Assembly: GCF_001423085.1 (NCBI RefSeq) | Contig: NZ_LMNU01000015.1 | Location: forward strand, 1 to 35,319 | Reading direction: 5' to 3' | Source of the DNA: Methylobacterium sp. Leaf125 | GTDB lineage: Bacteria > Pseudomonadota > Alphaproteobacteria > Rhizobiales > Beijerinckiaceae | Length of the DNA stretch: 35,319 nt | In this document: piece after piece, positions 8,290 to 18,000 of the stretch | Layout: every line of letters starts with the position of its first letter | Numbering within the stretch: position 1 is the stretch's first letter | Program-made: the position numbers and the translations under genes | Notes under the pieces: generated by a model | What the model was told of the DNA's origin: nothing | What the model saw: the letters and a program-made list of their open reading frames with translations, nothing else | The model's database searches: none

Positions 8290-8455
8290 GACCGTTCCTT
8301 CAGGATCGGGAGGCGTTCGGCCGGCGGAACCGCCGTGCCGCCGCGAAGCCCCCACGCCACGCTCAGGTCTAAGGGGCGCGGGGGCTAAAATCCAGGGTCA
8401 TCCCGCGACGCACCAAGTGGCCGGCCTGCGGAGGGCCAGGGTCCGCCGATCCGCC

Positions 8456-9178
8456 TCAGGGATAGAGGCGCGCCCCGCGCCAAATCCCGCCGTCGGAGGT
8501 CTCGCCGTCGGAGGTCTCGCCGTCGCGGGTGAAGCGGACGCGATCGTGCAGGCGGAACGCGCCGTTCTGCCAGAACTCGATCGAGACCGGTGCGATGCGA
8601 AAGCCCGTCCAGTTCTCCGGACGCGGCACCGGGCCCTCCCCGTAGCGCTCGGCGAGGGCCTCGACCTCGCGCTCGAGGGTCGCCCGATCACCCAGGGGAC
8701 GCGACTGGCGGCTCGCATGGGCCCCGAGGCGGCTGTTGCGGGCACGGCTGGCGAAGTAGGCATCCGCTTCCTCGGGCGTGACGCGGGTCACGGGGCCACG
8801 AGCGCGGACCTGACGCCCCAGGCTCTTCCAATGCAGCACCAGGGCCGCCTGCGGGTTCTCGCGCAGCTCGTCGCCCTTGGCGGAATCGACGTTGGTGTAG
8901 AACACGAATCCGCGCGCATCGACGCCCTTCAGCAGCACCACGCGCACGTCGGGCAGACCGTCGGCGCCGGCCGTGGCCAGCGCCATCGCGTTGGGATCAT
9001 TGGGTTCCGAGGCCTCGGCCTCGGCCATCCAGGTCGCGAACAAGGCCCACGGATCGGTGGCGCGGGTGAAGTCGCCGCCGGCCCCCGTGGCGTCCCCGTT
9101 CGCGCTGCGGGAAGCGGGATCATCGATCCTTAACCGTTCCAAGGCGTAATCCTGTGGTGAGATCCGGGTCGGGGGCAC
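8456..9178 (-). CDS. pdxH: Pyridoxamine 5'-phosphate oxidase
   Basis: A 240-residue FMN enzyme that oxidises pyridoxamine or pyridoxine 5'-phosphate to pyridoxal 5'-phosphate. Family motifs are present along its length: RVVLLKG, GFVFYTNVDSAKGDEL, HWKSLGRQVRARG, ASRQSRPL, IEFWQ, RLHDRVRFTR and a final RLYP. The start is a GTG (9176-9178) without a clear Shine-Dalgarno, so it may begin later; the conserved region starts around residue 36. Near the C-terminus the residues GETSD occur twice in a row, caused by an exact 15-base duplication (8491-8520), in a surface loop between RFTRD and the final conserved W. It is divergent from the lipoprotein gene, with 52 bases between starts. Confidence 0.94.
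   Translation of the reverse strand: MPPTRISPQDYALERLRIDDPASRSANGDATGAGGDFTRATDPWALFATWMAEAEASEPNDPNAMALATAGADGLPDVRVVLLKGVDARGFVFYTNVDSAKGDELRENPQAALVLHWKSLGRQVRARGPVTRVTPEEADAYFASRARNSRLGAHASRQSRPLGDRATLEREVEALAERYGEGPVPRPENWTGFRIAPVSIEFWQNGAFRLHDRVRFTRDGETSDGETSDGGIWRGARLYP
8491..8520. repeat. 15-bp exact tandem duplication in pdxH
   Basis: CGTCGGAGGTCTCGC occurs twice back to back, with a further partial copy (CGTCG) after it. It adds one GETSD unit to the C-terminal loop of PdxH and keeps the frame. Confidence 0.85.
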
Positions 9179-9230
9179 CGACGTGGGACACGAACGTTTC
9201 GGCCCAACACGTCGTTTGAGATCAGGTGTA

Positions 9231-9791
9231 ATGCGTCGGCGCGACTGTAAAGCCCAGGCCGTCCCGGAAATTCATGTCCGCCGCCGGTCGCGGACCGTGC
9301 CGCGACGGGCCACGCGGGCCATCGGCCTCAGCGTGCTGCTCGGCTTGAGCGGTTGCGGCCTGCCGATCATCACCTTCCAGGCGGAGGAGACGGCGGCCAG
9401 CGCCGTGGCGGAGGCGGCCAAGCGCGGCGACAAGGCGAGTGCGGCCCTGTCGGACGAGCCGACGGTCACGGGCAGCATCGACAAGCGTCCGCTGGGCTTC
9501 GGCAACGATCTGGGCGTCGAGGATTGGCGCCGCGCCAACGCGGCGCTCGCCGTCGCCCTCGATCCGCAGGGCAACGGCCGCCCGGTGAAGTGGGACAATC
9601 CGGAAACCACCCTGCGCGGCTCGGTGAACCCCACCGGCCTGCCCTACGTCGCCAACGACCTCGTCTGCCGCGACTTCCTGGCCTCCGTCATCTCGCCGGC
9701 GGGCAGCCGCTTCGTGCGCGGCACCGGCTGCAAGCCCTCCGGCGGCGACTGGACCCTGACCAAAGTGCGGACGGCGAAGGCGGCGTCCTGA
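9231..9791 (+). CDS. RT0821/Lpp0805-type surface lipoprotein
   Basis: A protein of 186 residues from the ATG at 9231 (AGG five bases upstream); a GTG at 9183 would add 16 residues. A basic N-terminus (RRRSRTVPRRATR) is followed by a hydrophobic run and the lipobox LSGC, with Cys42 the lipidation site. The mature part ends with a small beta domain (RDFLASVISPAGSRFVRGTGCKPSGGDWTL) that has the GxxC...G.W pattern of the 17-kDa surface-antigen/RT0821 group. It is probably anchored in the outer membrane, facing the periplasm. The function is unknown. In related bacteria this gene, the DnaJ-like gene and pdxH are commonly adjacent, as here. Confidence 0.72.
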   Translation: MRRRDCKAQAVPEIHVRRRSRTVPRRATRAIGLSVLLGLSGCGLPIITFQAEETAASAVAEAAKRGDKASAALSDEPTVTGSIDKRPLGFGNDLGVEDWRRANAALAVALDPQGNGRPVKWDNPETTLRGSVNPTGLPYVANDLVCRDFLASVISPAGSRFVRGTGCKPSGGDWTLTKVRTAKAAS

Positions 9792-9983
9792 GGGCCGTCG
9801 CGGAAGGCCGCGGCGGGTCCGTCCGGATCGCAGGGCGAACAGAAGCGTTGACGCCGCGCCAATCGCAGCGAATTCTCGCGCGAGACCGTTGCAGAGAAGC
9901 AACAGGCCGTCCACATGACAGACGAATCCGAAGGAGCCGGGCCCGTGCCCGGTCCCAGGCGGCACCGAGAATCCTGAAGACCG

Positions 9984-10922
9984 ATGCGAAATCCCTACGA
10001 TGTGCTGGGTGTCTCCAAGGGCGCCAGCGAAGCCGATATCAAGAAGGCCTACCGCAAGCTCGCGAAGGCCTACCATCCCGACCGCAACCAGGACGACGCC
10101 AAGGCCAAGGACCGCTTCGCGGAGGCCAGCAGCGCGTACGAGATCCTGGGTGATGCGGGCAAGCGCGCGCAGTTCGACCGCGGCGAGATCGACGCGGACG
10201 GCAAGCCGCGCGCGACGGGTTTCGAGGGCTTCGGCGGATTCGGCGGCGGGCGCGGCGGCGGCGGCGGTGGAGGCTTCGACTTCGAGAGCGCCGCGCGCGG
10301 CCGCGCCCCCGGCGGGGGCGGCGGCATCGGCGAGGACATCTTCTCCCACCTGTTCGGCGACGCCTTCCGGGCGGCCGGTGCCGGGCCCGGCGGCCCGCAG
10401 CGCGGCCCCGTGAAGGGCGAGGACGTGGCGGCCGAGCTCAGCGTGACCTTGGAGCAGGTCGCCAGCGAGGAGAAGCTGCGCCTGTCCCTGCCGGGCGGGC
10501 GCGACGTGGACGTGGTGGTGCCCAAGGGCGTGGTCGACGGCCAGACCATCCGCCTGCGCGGCCTCGGCAACCCGGGCGGTCTGCGGGGCGCGCCGGGGGA
10601 TGCGCTGCTGACGATCCGCATCCTGCCCCATGCGCGCTTCACCGTGGACGGCGCGGATCTGCGCGGCACCGTGGACGTGTCCCTGGAGGACGCGATCCTC
10701 GGCGGCCCGATCCGGGTGCCGACGCTCACCGGCGCCGTCGAGATGAAGATCCCGCCGATGACCGGCTCAGGCCGCACCTTCCGTTTGCGGGGCAAGGGCC
10801 TGCCGAAGAAGGACGGGACCCGGGGCGACCTCCTGGCGGTCACCGCCGTGATGCTGCCCACCGCCGAGGATCCGGCGCTCACCGAGTTCGCCCGCGCCCG
10901 GCGCGCGGCCAAGGCGGGCTGA
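9984..10922 (+). CDS. DnaJ-like co-chaperone (CbpA type, no zinc finger)
   Basis: A 312-residue protein with an N-terminal J domain (YDVLGVSKGAS, HPD at residues 31-33), a very Gly/Phe-rich linker (residues about 75-115) and a C-terminal substrate-binding domain (LRLSLPGGRDVDVVVPKG, RLRGLGNPG, RFTVDGADL, TFRLRGKGLP). The CxxCxGxG zinc-finger repeats of DnaJ proper are absent, so this is a class II J-protein like CbpA. It should stimulate DnaK ATP hydrolysis and deliver clients. It stands before fabI with a 186-base gap and after the lipoprotein with a 192-base gap; neither gap shows a clear regulatory element. Confidence 0.92.
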   Translation: MRNPYDVLGVSKGASEADIKKAYRKLAKAYHPDRNQDDAKAKDRFAEASSAYEILGDAGKRAQFDRGEIDADGKPRATGFEGFGGFGGGRGGGGGGGFDFESAARGRAPGGGGGIGEDIFSHLFGDAFRAAGAGPGGPQRGPVKGEDVAAELSVTLEQVASEEKLRLSLPGGRDVDVVVPKGVVDGQTIRLRGLGNPGGLRGAPGDALLTIRILPHARFTVDGADLRGTVDVSLEDAILGGPIRVPTLTGAVEMKIPPMTGSGRTFRLRGKGLPKKDGTRGDLLAVTAVMLPTAEDPALTEFARARRAAKAG

Positions 10923-11108
10923 CGCGACCGCCCGGCGGACCAGGCCGATCCCGACGCCCCCGGCCGGATGCGCGACGGCACTCCGGCGCTGTCAGGCCCC
11001 GGACTTCCGTCCCAGGCGCACCTCCGCTAAGGATGCCCGGCGCGAACACGCCGATCCGTCGCCCGACGGGCCCGACGGCACGCGCCACGGCTCTCGCTCA
11101 GGTGACAC

Positions 11109-11951
11109 ATGGCGGACACGCACCCGGTTCACGATCACGTCGGCGGTCTTCTCGCCGGCAAGCGCGGCCTGGTGCTCGGTGTCGCCAACAACCGCTCGAT
11201 CGCCTGGGGTATCGCCAAGAGCGCGGCCGCCCACGGCGCCAAGCTCGCGTTCACCTACCAGGGCGACGCCCTCAAGAAGCGCGTCGAGCCCCTGGCACGG
11301 GAGCTCGATGCCCACGTGGTCGGGCATTGCGACGTCACCGATCCGGCCTCGATCGACGCGGTCTTCGCCGCCACCGCCGAGGTGTTCCCCGAAGGCATCG
11401 ACTTCGTCGTCCACTGCATCGCCTTCTCGGACAAGGACGAACTGACGGGCCGCTACGTCGAGACCTCCGAGGCGAACTTCACCAAGTCGCTCCTGATCTC
11501 CTGCTACTCGTTCACGGCCATCGCCCAGCGCGCCGAGAAGCTGATGCCGAACGGCGGCTCGCTGCTCACGCTGACCTATTACGGCGCCGAGAAGTGGATG
11601 CCGCACTACAACGTCATGGGCGTGGCCAAGGCCGCTCTCGAGGCCTCCGTGCGCTACCTCGCGGCCGATCTCGGCCCCTCGAAGATCCGCGTCAACGCCA
11701 TCTCGGCGGGCCCGATCAAGACGCTGGCCGCCTCCGGCATCGGTGACTTCCGCTACATCCTGAAGTGGAACGAGTACAACGCCCCCCTGCGGCGCACCGT
11801 GACCATCGAGGAGGTCGGCGAGACCGCCACCTACCTCGTCTCGGACATGAGCAAGGGCATGACCGGCGAGATCCTCCACGTCGATGCCGGCTACCACGTC
11901 GTCGGCATGAAGAACCCGGAAGCCCCGGACCTCAGCCTCGACAAGGACTGA
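11109..11951 (+). CDS. fabI: Enoyl-[acyl-carrier-protein] reductase (NADH)
   Basis: A 280-residue FabI. It reduces the enoyl-ACP double bond in the last step of each fatty-acid elongation cycle. Seen are the variant cofactor motif GVANNRSIAWGIA, the SDR-type catalytic pair Y-x6-K (Tyr167 and Lys174 in YNVMGVAK) and the GPIKTLAASGI substrate loop with the triclosan-type Ala residues, then HVDAGYHVVGM near the end. An AGGTG lies five bases before the ATG at 11109. The C-terminal tail (LSLDKD) is short and polar. It is convergent with the AAA ATPase gene, only 15 bases apart. Confidence 0.96.
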   Translation: MADTHPVHDHVGGLLAGKRGLVLGVANNRSIAWGIAKSAAAHGAKLAFTYQGDALKKRVEPLARELDAHVVGHCDVTDPASIDAVFAATAEVFPEGIDFVVHCIAFSDKDELTGRYVETSEANFTKSLLISCYSFTAIAQRAEKLMPNGGSLLTLTYYGAEKWMPHYNVMGVAKAALEASVRYLAADLGPSKIRVNAISAGPIKTLAASGIGDFRYILKWNEYNAPLRRTVTIEEVGETATYLVSDMSKGMTGEILHVDAGYHVVGMKNPEAPDLSLDKD

Positions 11952-11966
11952 CGGGACCGACGGCCT

Positions 11967-13103
11967 TCAGTCGTCCTCGGCGAAGGCACCGAACAGCTTC
12001 AGGCCCTCGATCCAGGTCGCGCCCTCGCGCTGGATCACCCGGTGGGGGCGCGTCCCGCCCTCCGCCAGGATGGCGTCGGCCAGCCGTTCGGAATGGGTCA
12101 CCAGCCAGACCTGCGTCCGCGCGGAGGCCTTCACGATCAGGCGGGCGAGGGGCGCCAGCAGGTCCGGATGCAGGCTGGTCTCGGGCTCGTTGAGGGCCAT
12201 GAAGGGCGGCAACCGATAGGCGAGCAGGGCGCCGGCCAGGGCCAGGAAGCGCAGCGTCCCGTCGGACAGCTCGGCCGCCGCGAAGACCCGCTTCGGATAA
12301 TCGGGAAACACCATCCCGAACTGCGCCTGGCGCCCCGGGACCGGAAGGTCGAGACGGGCGCCGGGGAAGGCGTCGTCCACGGCGGCCGCGAGGTCGACGG
12401 TGTCCTGGCGGATATGCGCGAGGGTGGCGAACACGGCGGCCAGATCCGAGCCGTCCGACGACAGGGTCGGGGTCGTCACCGCCAGACAGGGGCGACGCAG
12501 TGCCGAACCGGCGTCGGTGCGGACATCGTGGTGGAAACGCCAGGCCGCCAGGGCGCTGCGGACCTGATGCAGGTCGGGATAGCTGCCGCCATCCTGAACG
12601 GTGCCGAGTACGGTCTCGGACGGCAGCAGGTCGCCCCCGAGGCTGCGCTTGCGCCCCTCCCCGTCGCGCAGGAAGCCGCCCGGGCCGTCGCGGTGGAGCA
12701 GAGTGGCGGGCCGCCGGGCCGAGATCAGGCGAAGCCGCTCGGTCTTGAGTTCGGGCTCGAGGGGAAAGCCGGCCGCGGCTACGGGCGGCTTGCAGCCGAC
12801 CTCGACGGCATAATCGTAGGCCAGGCCGCTGACATTGTCGGCGAGTTCGACGCTCCAGCGAATCCGAGCGGACTCGTGGACCTTGCGCGCCCCGGCCCAG
12901 CTCACGGAGTCCAGGCTGCCTTCGGCCACGAGATTTCGGATCAGGGTGTCCGTCGCAGCCGATTGCAGGTATTCCAAGACCCGGTAGAGGTTGGTCTTGC
13001 CGACGCCGTTGGCGCCGATGAAAACCGAGAGGGACCCCAGCGGGAAGCGGATCGCGTGCAGCGAGCGGTACCCCGACACGGCGACGTCGCGAACAGCCAG
13101 CAT
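11967..13103 (-). CDS. AAA/ABC-type ATPase (COG4637/AAA_21-like)
   Basis: A 378-residue RecF/SMC-like ATPase. The Walker A is GANGVGKT (Lys36). A signature-like LSDGTLRFLALAGALL and the Walker B region ALNEPETSLHPDLL come late in the chain, followed by a switch His in VTHSERLADA. No coiled coil arm or nuclease (TOPRIM) domain is visible, so it is a lone ATPase rather than an OLD nuclease. The Walker B acidic pair reads N-E instead of D-E; the catalytic Glu is kept. GGGAG five bases before the ATG at 13101-13103 favours this start over one four codons upstream. It faces fabI tail to tail and shares the minus strand with ppk2. Its role is unknown. Confidence 0.8.
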   Translation of the reverse strand: MLAVRDVAVSGYRSLHAIRFPLGSLSVFIGANGVGKTNLYRVLEYLQSAATDTLIRNLVAEGSLDSVSWAGARKVHESARIRWSVELADNVSGLAYDYAVEVGCKPPVAAAGFPLEPELKTERLRLISARRPATLLHRDGPGGFLRDGEGRKRSLGGDLLPSETVLGTVQDGGSYPDLHQVRSALAAWRFHHDVRTDAGSALRRPCLAVTTPTLSSDGSDLAAVFATLAHIRQDTVDLAAAVDDAFPGARLDLPVPGRQAQFGMVFPDYPKRVFAAAELSDGTLRFLALAGALLAYRLPPFMALNEPETSLHPDLLAPLARLIVKASARTQVWLVTHSERLADAILAEGGTRPHRVIQREGATWIEGLKLFGAFAEDD

Positions 13104-13174
13104 GCGCGCTCCCATCGACCGCTCGGGCCTCGCGAGATCCGGAACGCAACGATGGATTGCGGTGGGGCGCCGGG

Positions 13175-14212
13175 TCAATCCGGAACGGTCATTCCGGAGA
13201 TGCCCGTCTGCGCCTCGGGAAATCGCGGATCCATCGCCTCCAGGGTGTCGGCGATGGTGCGTGCGATGAGGAGGTTGCGGTACCACTTCCGGTTGGCCGG
13301 GACCACGTGCCAGGGGGCATGCGACGTCGAGCACGCGGTCAGCGCATCCGCGAAGGCCGCCTGGTAGGCGTCCCAGGACCGGCGTTCCACGAGATCGGCC
13401 GGATCGAACTTCCAGTGCTTGTCCGGGTTCGCGATGCGCGCCTCGAGCCGCTCCTTCTGCTCGTCCTTCGAGATGTGGAGGAAGAACTTGAGCACGGTGG
13501 TGCCGGCGGCGGCGAGCATCCGCTCGAAATCATTGATCTGGTCGTAGCGGGCCCGCCAGACCGGCTCTGGCACGAGATCCTTCACCCGCACCACGAGAAC
13601 ATCCTCGTAATGGCTTCGGTTGAACACGTTGATCATGCCGCGCGCCGGCGCCTTGGCGTGGTAGCGCCAGAGGAAGTCGTGGTCGCTCTCCTCGGCGCTG
13701 GGCACCTTGAAGGACCACACCCGGCAGCCCTGCGGGTTGACCCCCTCGAACACCGCCCGGATCGTGCCGTCCTTGCCGCCCGTGTCGATGGCCTGGAACA
13801 CCACGAGCAGGCTGCGCTTGTGCTCGGCGTAGAGCCGCTCCTGCAGGGTGGCGATGCGGGCCCGCTCGGTCACCAGCGCCGCCTTGGCCTCCTCCTTGTC
13901 GAGGCCGCCATCGGCGTTCGCGTCGACGGCCTCAAGGTCGCAGCGGCTTCCCGGCTGCACCGTGACGATGCCGGCGGCGGCGGGGGCGAGGCGGGAATCG
14001 ATGGTCTCGCCGGCCGCGGTCGTCCGGCTCTCGGCCTCGCGGGCCCAGTGCGCCGCGGAGGGGGGCCGGTGCCCGGCTCGGCGGGCCTCGGCCTTCTTGT
14101 CCGCCTTACCGCGGGCGGCCTCCTTGCGGTGCGAAACGTCACGCTGCGACGCGGAAGCTCCGGTTTCTCCCGGACTCTGGCCCCGGCGATGCTTGCCGTG
14201 ATGCTTCGACAT
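13175..14212 (-). CDS. ppk2: Polyphosphate kinase 2 family protein
   Basis: A 345-residue PPK2 protein: phosphate-binding loop DTGGKDGTI (Lys147), GVNPQGCRVWSFKVPS, DFLWRYHAK, the Walker B-like INVFNRSHYEDVLV, the lid region and WHVVPANRKWYRN. The enzyme transfers phosphate between polyphosphate and nucleotides. The sequence is closest to the single-domain branch whose members phosphorylate AMP or ADP (class III-like, TIGR03709), which I judge from remembered motifs. An N-terminal tail of roughly 65 residues is rich in Lys, Arg, His and Ser and appears disordered, which could bind polyphosphate. The ATG at 14210-14212 is the first good start; a TTG 23 codons upstream is in a repeated sequence and is less likely. 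Confidence 0.88.
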   Translation of the reverse strand: MSKHHGKHRRGQSPGETGASASQRDVSHRKEAARGKADKKAEARRAGHRPPSAAHWAREAESRTTAAGETIDSRLAPAAAGIVTVQPGSRCDLEAVDANADGGLDKEEAKAALVTERARIATLQERLYAEHKRSLLVVFQAIDTGGKDGTIRAVFEGVNPQGCRVWSFKVPSAEESDHDFLWRYHAKAPARGMINVFNRSHYEDVLVVRVKDLVPEPVWRARYDQINDFERMLAAAGTTVLKFFLHISKDEQKERLEARIANPDKHWKFDPADLVERRSWDAYQAAFADALTACSTSHAPWHVVPANRKWYRNLLIARTIADTLEAMDPRFPEAQTGISGMTVPD

Positions 14213-14250
14213 GATGAGACTCGCTTCCGCGGTGGACGGCGGACGGGGGC

Positions 14251-14295
14251 GGCCGCCGAGATGCAGGGCCAGGATGTGCAAGGCCAGGATGTGAG
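14251..14295. repeat. Two near-identical 15-bp units upstream of ppk2
   Basis: On the plus strand CAGGGCCAGGATGTG is followed directly by CAAGGCCAGGATGTG, near 14264-14293, in the 136-base gap between the divergent ppk2 and histidine phosphatase genes. The copies differ at one base. No function can be assigned; it could influence either promoter. Confidence 0.5.
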
Positions 14296-14348
14296 TGCGA
14301 AAACGATAGCCCGGCTCGGCCGTTCCGCCGAACGGCGGGCGTGAGGCC

Positions 14349-14939
14349 GTGAATCCGATCTACTTCATCCGCCACGGCCAGACCGATTGGAACGCGGAGG
14401 GACGCCTCCAGGGCCAGCGGGACATCGACCTGAACGCCGAGGGCCTGCGTCAGGCCGGGGCCGTGGCTGAGCGTCTCGCCGCGGCGGCCGGCGGTGCCGA
14501 CCTCGCCGCCATGGACTTCGTCGCCAGTCCCCTCACGCGGACCCGCCGGACCATGGAGACGCTGCGGGCGGCCCTGGCCCTCGAACCGGAGGGCTATCGC
14601 CGCGATCCGCGTCTGGCGGAGATCAGCTTCGGCGCCTGGGAGGGCTCGACCTGGGCCGAGATCCGGCGCTGGGATCCGGCCGGCGCCCTGGCCCGCGACC
14701 GCGACCGCTGGGGCTATCGTCCGCCCGGCGGCACCGGCGAGAGCTATGCCATGCTGGTGGAGCGGGTCACGCCCGCCATCACCGGACTGACGCGGCCCAC
14801 CGTGATCGTCGCCCATGGCGGCGTCGCCCGGGCGATCCTGGTGATCCGGGGCCACCTCGGCATCCGCGACGCGCCCCGCATCGGAATCCGACAGGGCAGC
14901 GTCCTCATCCTCGACCAGGCCGGCTGGCGCTGGGCCTGA
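14349..14939 (+). CDS. Histidine phosphatase (phosphoglycerate mutase-like)
   Basis: A 196-residue protein of the branch-1 histidine phosphatase superfamily. The catalytic motif RHGQTDWN (His9 phosphorylated), ASPLTRTRRTMET, the Glu-containing EISFGAWEG and the second His in VIVAHGGVARAI are all in place. It may be a phosphatase or a cofactor-dependent phosphoglycerate mutase homologue (GpmB-like). The start is GTG with GAGG just upstream. In many alphaproteobacteria this gene lies directly after fabI; here the ATPase and ppk2 have come between, both on the other strand. 142 bases separate it from the NRPS. Confidence 0.88.
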   Translation: MNPIYFIRHGQTDWNAEGRLQGQRDIDLNAEGLRQAGAVAERLAAAAGGADLAAMDFVASPLTRTRRTMETLRAALALEPEGYRRDPRLAEISFGAWEGSTWAEIRRWDPAGALARDRDRWGYRPPGGTGESYAMLVERVTPAITGLTRPTVIVAHGGVARAILVIRGHLGIRDAPRIGIRQGSVLILDQAGWRWA

Positions 14940-15081
14940 CCGGCCTCGCCTGCGCGTTCAACCCCGGTTCAAGCCGGCCGCCCAAACGTGCTAGACGCGC
15001 CGTGATTTCGGCGCGATCCGGGCGCCTACCCGGCCAAAAGGACGGTTCCCGATCGATCGGGCGCCGGCAGCGGAGCAACGG

Positions 15082-18000
15082 ATGACCAGTCTCGCCGAGA
15101 CGACCCGGCCCCGGGCGGCAGCGCGCGGGCCTCAGGACACGAGTCCGTCGACGGACGCGGCCGGCCCGCGGGCGGTCCTGCGCGGCGCGGTCCGCCCCGA
15201 CCTCATCCGCGACGAGACCCTGGCCGAGATCTTCCGCGCGAGCGCCGCGGCACGCCCGGATCATCCGGCCCTGGTCGACGGCGCCCGGACCGGTCCCGAG
15301 GGCGCCCATCCGGCCTTCACCTATGCGGAGGTCGAGGCCCAGGCCGGTGCGATCGCCCGCGGCCTCGCCCACCGGGGCATCGGCCCCGGCGACGTGGTCG
15401 GCCTCTGGATGGCACGGGGCCCCGACCTGCTGATCGCCCAGATCGGCATCACCCTGTCGGGGGCGGCCTGGCTGCCCTTCGATGCCGAGGCCCCGGCCGA
15501 CCGCGTCGCGGTCTGCCTGGAGGATGCCCAGGCCAAGGCGCTCCTCGTCTCGCCCGCCCTGGACCCGCAGGCCCCCGCCGGCACGCCGAGCCTGACGGTC
15601 GCGGGACTCGCGTCCGCGACGCCGGCGGAGGCCGTGCTCCCGGACCTGCGCGCGGCGGGCCTGACGCCGGAACACCCGGCCTACCTCATCTACACCTCGG
15701 GCTCGACCGGCGTGCCGAAGGGCATCGTCATCAGCCACGCCAACATCTGCCACTTCCTGCGCTCGGGGAACGCCCTCTACGGGATGCGACCGGACGACGT
15801 GGTGTTCCAGGGCGCCTCCGTGGCCTTCGATCTCTCCATGGAGGAGATCTGGGTGCCCTACCTCGTGGGCGCGACGCTGTTCGTGGCCTCACCGGCCATG
15901 ATGGGCGACGTCGAGAGCCTGCCGGACATCATCGCCCGGGCCGGCGTCACCGTCCTCGACACCGTGCCGACGCTGCTGGCGATGATCTCCCGGGACCTGC
16001 CCACGGTGCGCCTGGTGCTGCTCGGCGGCGAGGCCCTGCCCGAGCCCCTGGTTGCCCGCTGGGCGAGCGGCGCGCGAAAGCTCTTCAACACCTACGGCCC
16101 GACGGAGGCCACGGTGGTGGCCACCGCGGCGGAGATGCAACCCGGCGTGCCCGTAACCATCGGCGGGCCGATCCCGAATTATTCGGTGTATGTCGCGGGC
16201 GAGGCACTCGAGCTTCTCGCGCGGGGGCAGCAGGGCGAACTCCTCATCGGCGGCCCCGGCGTCGCCAAGGGCTACCTGAAGCGCCCCGAGCTGAGCGCGG
16301 AAAAATTCATCGCCAACCCCTATGCCTCGGATGGGACCGACCCGGTCCTGTACCGCTCCGGCGACGCGGTCTCCCTCGATGCCGCCGGCAACATCCTGTT
16401 CCACGGCCGCATCGACGACCAGGTGAAGATCCGCGGCTTCCGGGTGGAGCTCGGCGAGATCGAGTCGCGCATCCAGGTGCTGCCCGGCATCAACCAGGCG
16501 GCGGTGGTGCTGCGCCAGGATGACGGGGTCGACCGCCTCGTCGCCTTCCTGGTGCCCGAGCGCGGCACCGAGATCGACCGGGCCGCCCTGCGCCAGACCC
16601 TGGCCGAGCAGATGCCGCCCTACATGGTGCCGGGGCATTTCGAGGAGGTCGCGGTGCTGCCGCGCCTGACCTCGGGCAAGGTCGACCGCAAGGCCCTGCG
16701 CATCGCCACCCTCACGGTGGCCGACACCGCGGGCGAGCAGGAGCCGCCGCGCAACGAGACCGAGGCCGCGCTGCTCGCCGCGGCCAACCGCATCTTCGGC
16801 AACCAGGCGATCCCCTTCGAGGGCGACTTCTTCGCCGATCTCGGCGGCCACTCGCTGCTGGCCGCCCGCTTCGTCGGCGCGGTCCGCGAGGTGCCGGCGC
16901 TGGCCGCCATCACCCTGCAGGACGTCTACGGCCAGCGCACCCTGCGGGCCATGGCGGACACCCTCATCGCCCGCACGGGCGGCGTCGGCACCGAGATGGC
17001 GATCCGCGATCTCAGCTTCCCGGCGCCGTCCCTCCGGCGCCGCTTCCTCTGCGGCCTCGCCCAGGCGGCGGCCCTGCCCTTCGTCATCGCGCTGGCCACG
17101 GCGCAGTGGCTCGGCATCTTCGTGACCTACTTGCTGCTCACCGGCGGCGGGCTCGGGTTCTTCGGCGAGCTCGGCGTTCTGCTGCTCGTCTATATCGGCA
17201 TCAACGCCGTCACGGCCGCCATCGCGGTGGCGGCCAAGTGGCTGATCCTCGGGCGAACCCGGCCCGGGCGCTATCCCCTCTGGGGCGTCTACTACTACCG
17301 CTGGTGGCTGGCGCAGCGGCTGACGCCGCTCGTCCACATCAAGTGGCTGCAGGGCTCGCCCGCCATCGTGTTCTACCTGCGGCTGCTGGGCGCCGACATC
17401 GGCAAGGATGCGCTGATCTCCGACGCGGAGATCGGTGCGCCGGACCTCCTCAGCGTCGGCCCCGGCGCCTCGCTGGGCGGCCGCCTCGTCATCGCCAACG
17501 CGGAGGTGGTGGGCGACGCGCTGATCATCGGCCGCGTGCGCATCGGCGCCGACGTCGCCATCGGCGCCTCCTGCGTCATCGGGCCCGACACGGTCCTCGG
17601 CGACCATGCCGAGATCGGCGACCTCACCACCATCCCGACCGGCACGCGGGTGGGGGCGGCCGAGATCTGGGACGGCTCGCCCGGGCGCAAGGTCGGCGAG
17701 GCCGACCCGGAGGCGCTGCCCGCGCCGGCTGCGGCCTCGCCCCGGCGGCGCTTCGCCTTCGCGGCCCTCTACACCTTCCTCCTGGCGGCGATCCCCGCCA
17801 TCGGCCTGCTGCCGATCTTCCCGGCCTTCTACATCTTCGACCAGCTCAGCGACTCCCTCGGGGATATCACCGACATCGACTATCACTGGTACCTGCCGCT
17901 GCTGACCTGGCCGACCGCCATGCTGATGACGGCGGGCACGGTGCTGCTGATCGCGGCGATCCGCTGGCTGGCGCTGCCCCGCGTCTCCTCGGGCACCCAC

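Noticed and set aside
9222..10631. A 469-residue minus-strand frame across the lipoprotein and DnaJ-like genes
   Set aside because: The plus strand encodes recognisable proteins here; no domain is seen on the minus strand.
13850..13930. EF-hand-like loop (DANADGGLDKEE) in the PPK2 protein
   Set aside because: The Asp-rich linker before this core occurs generally in the PPK2 family, and a lone loop without a partner hand is unlikely to bind calcium.
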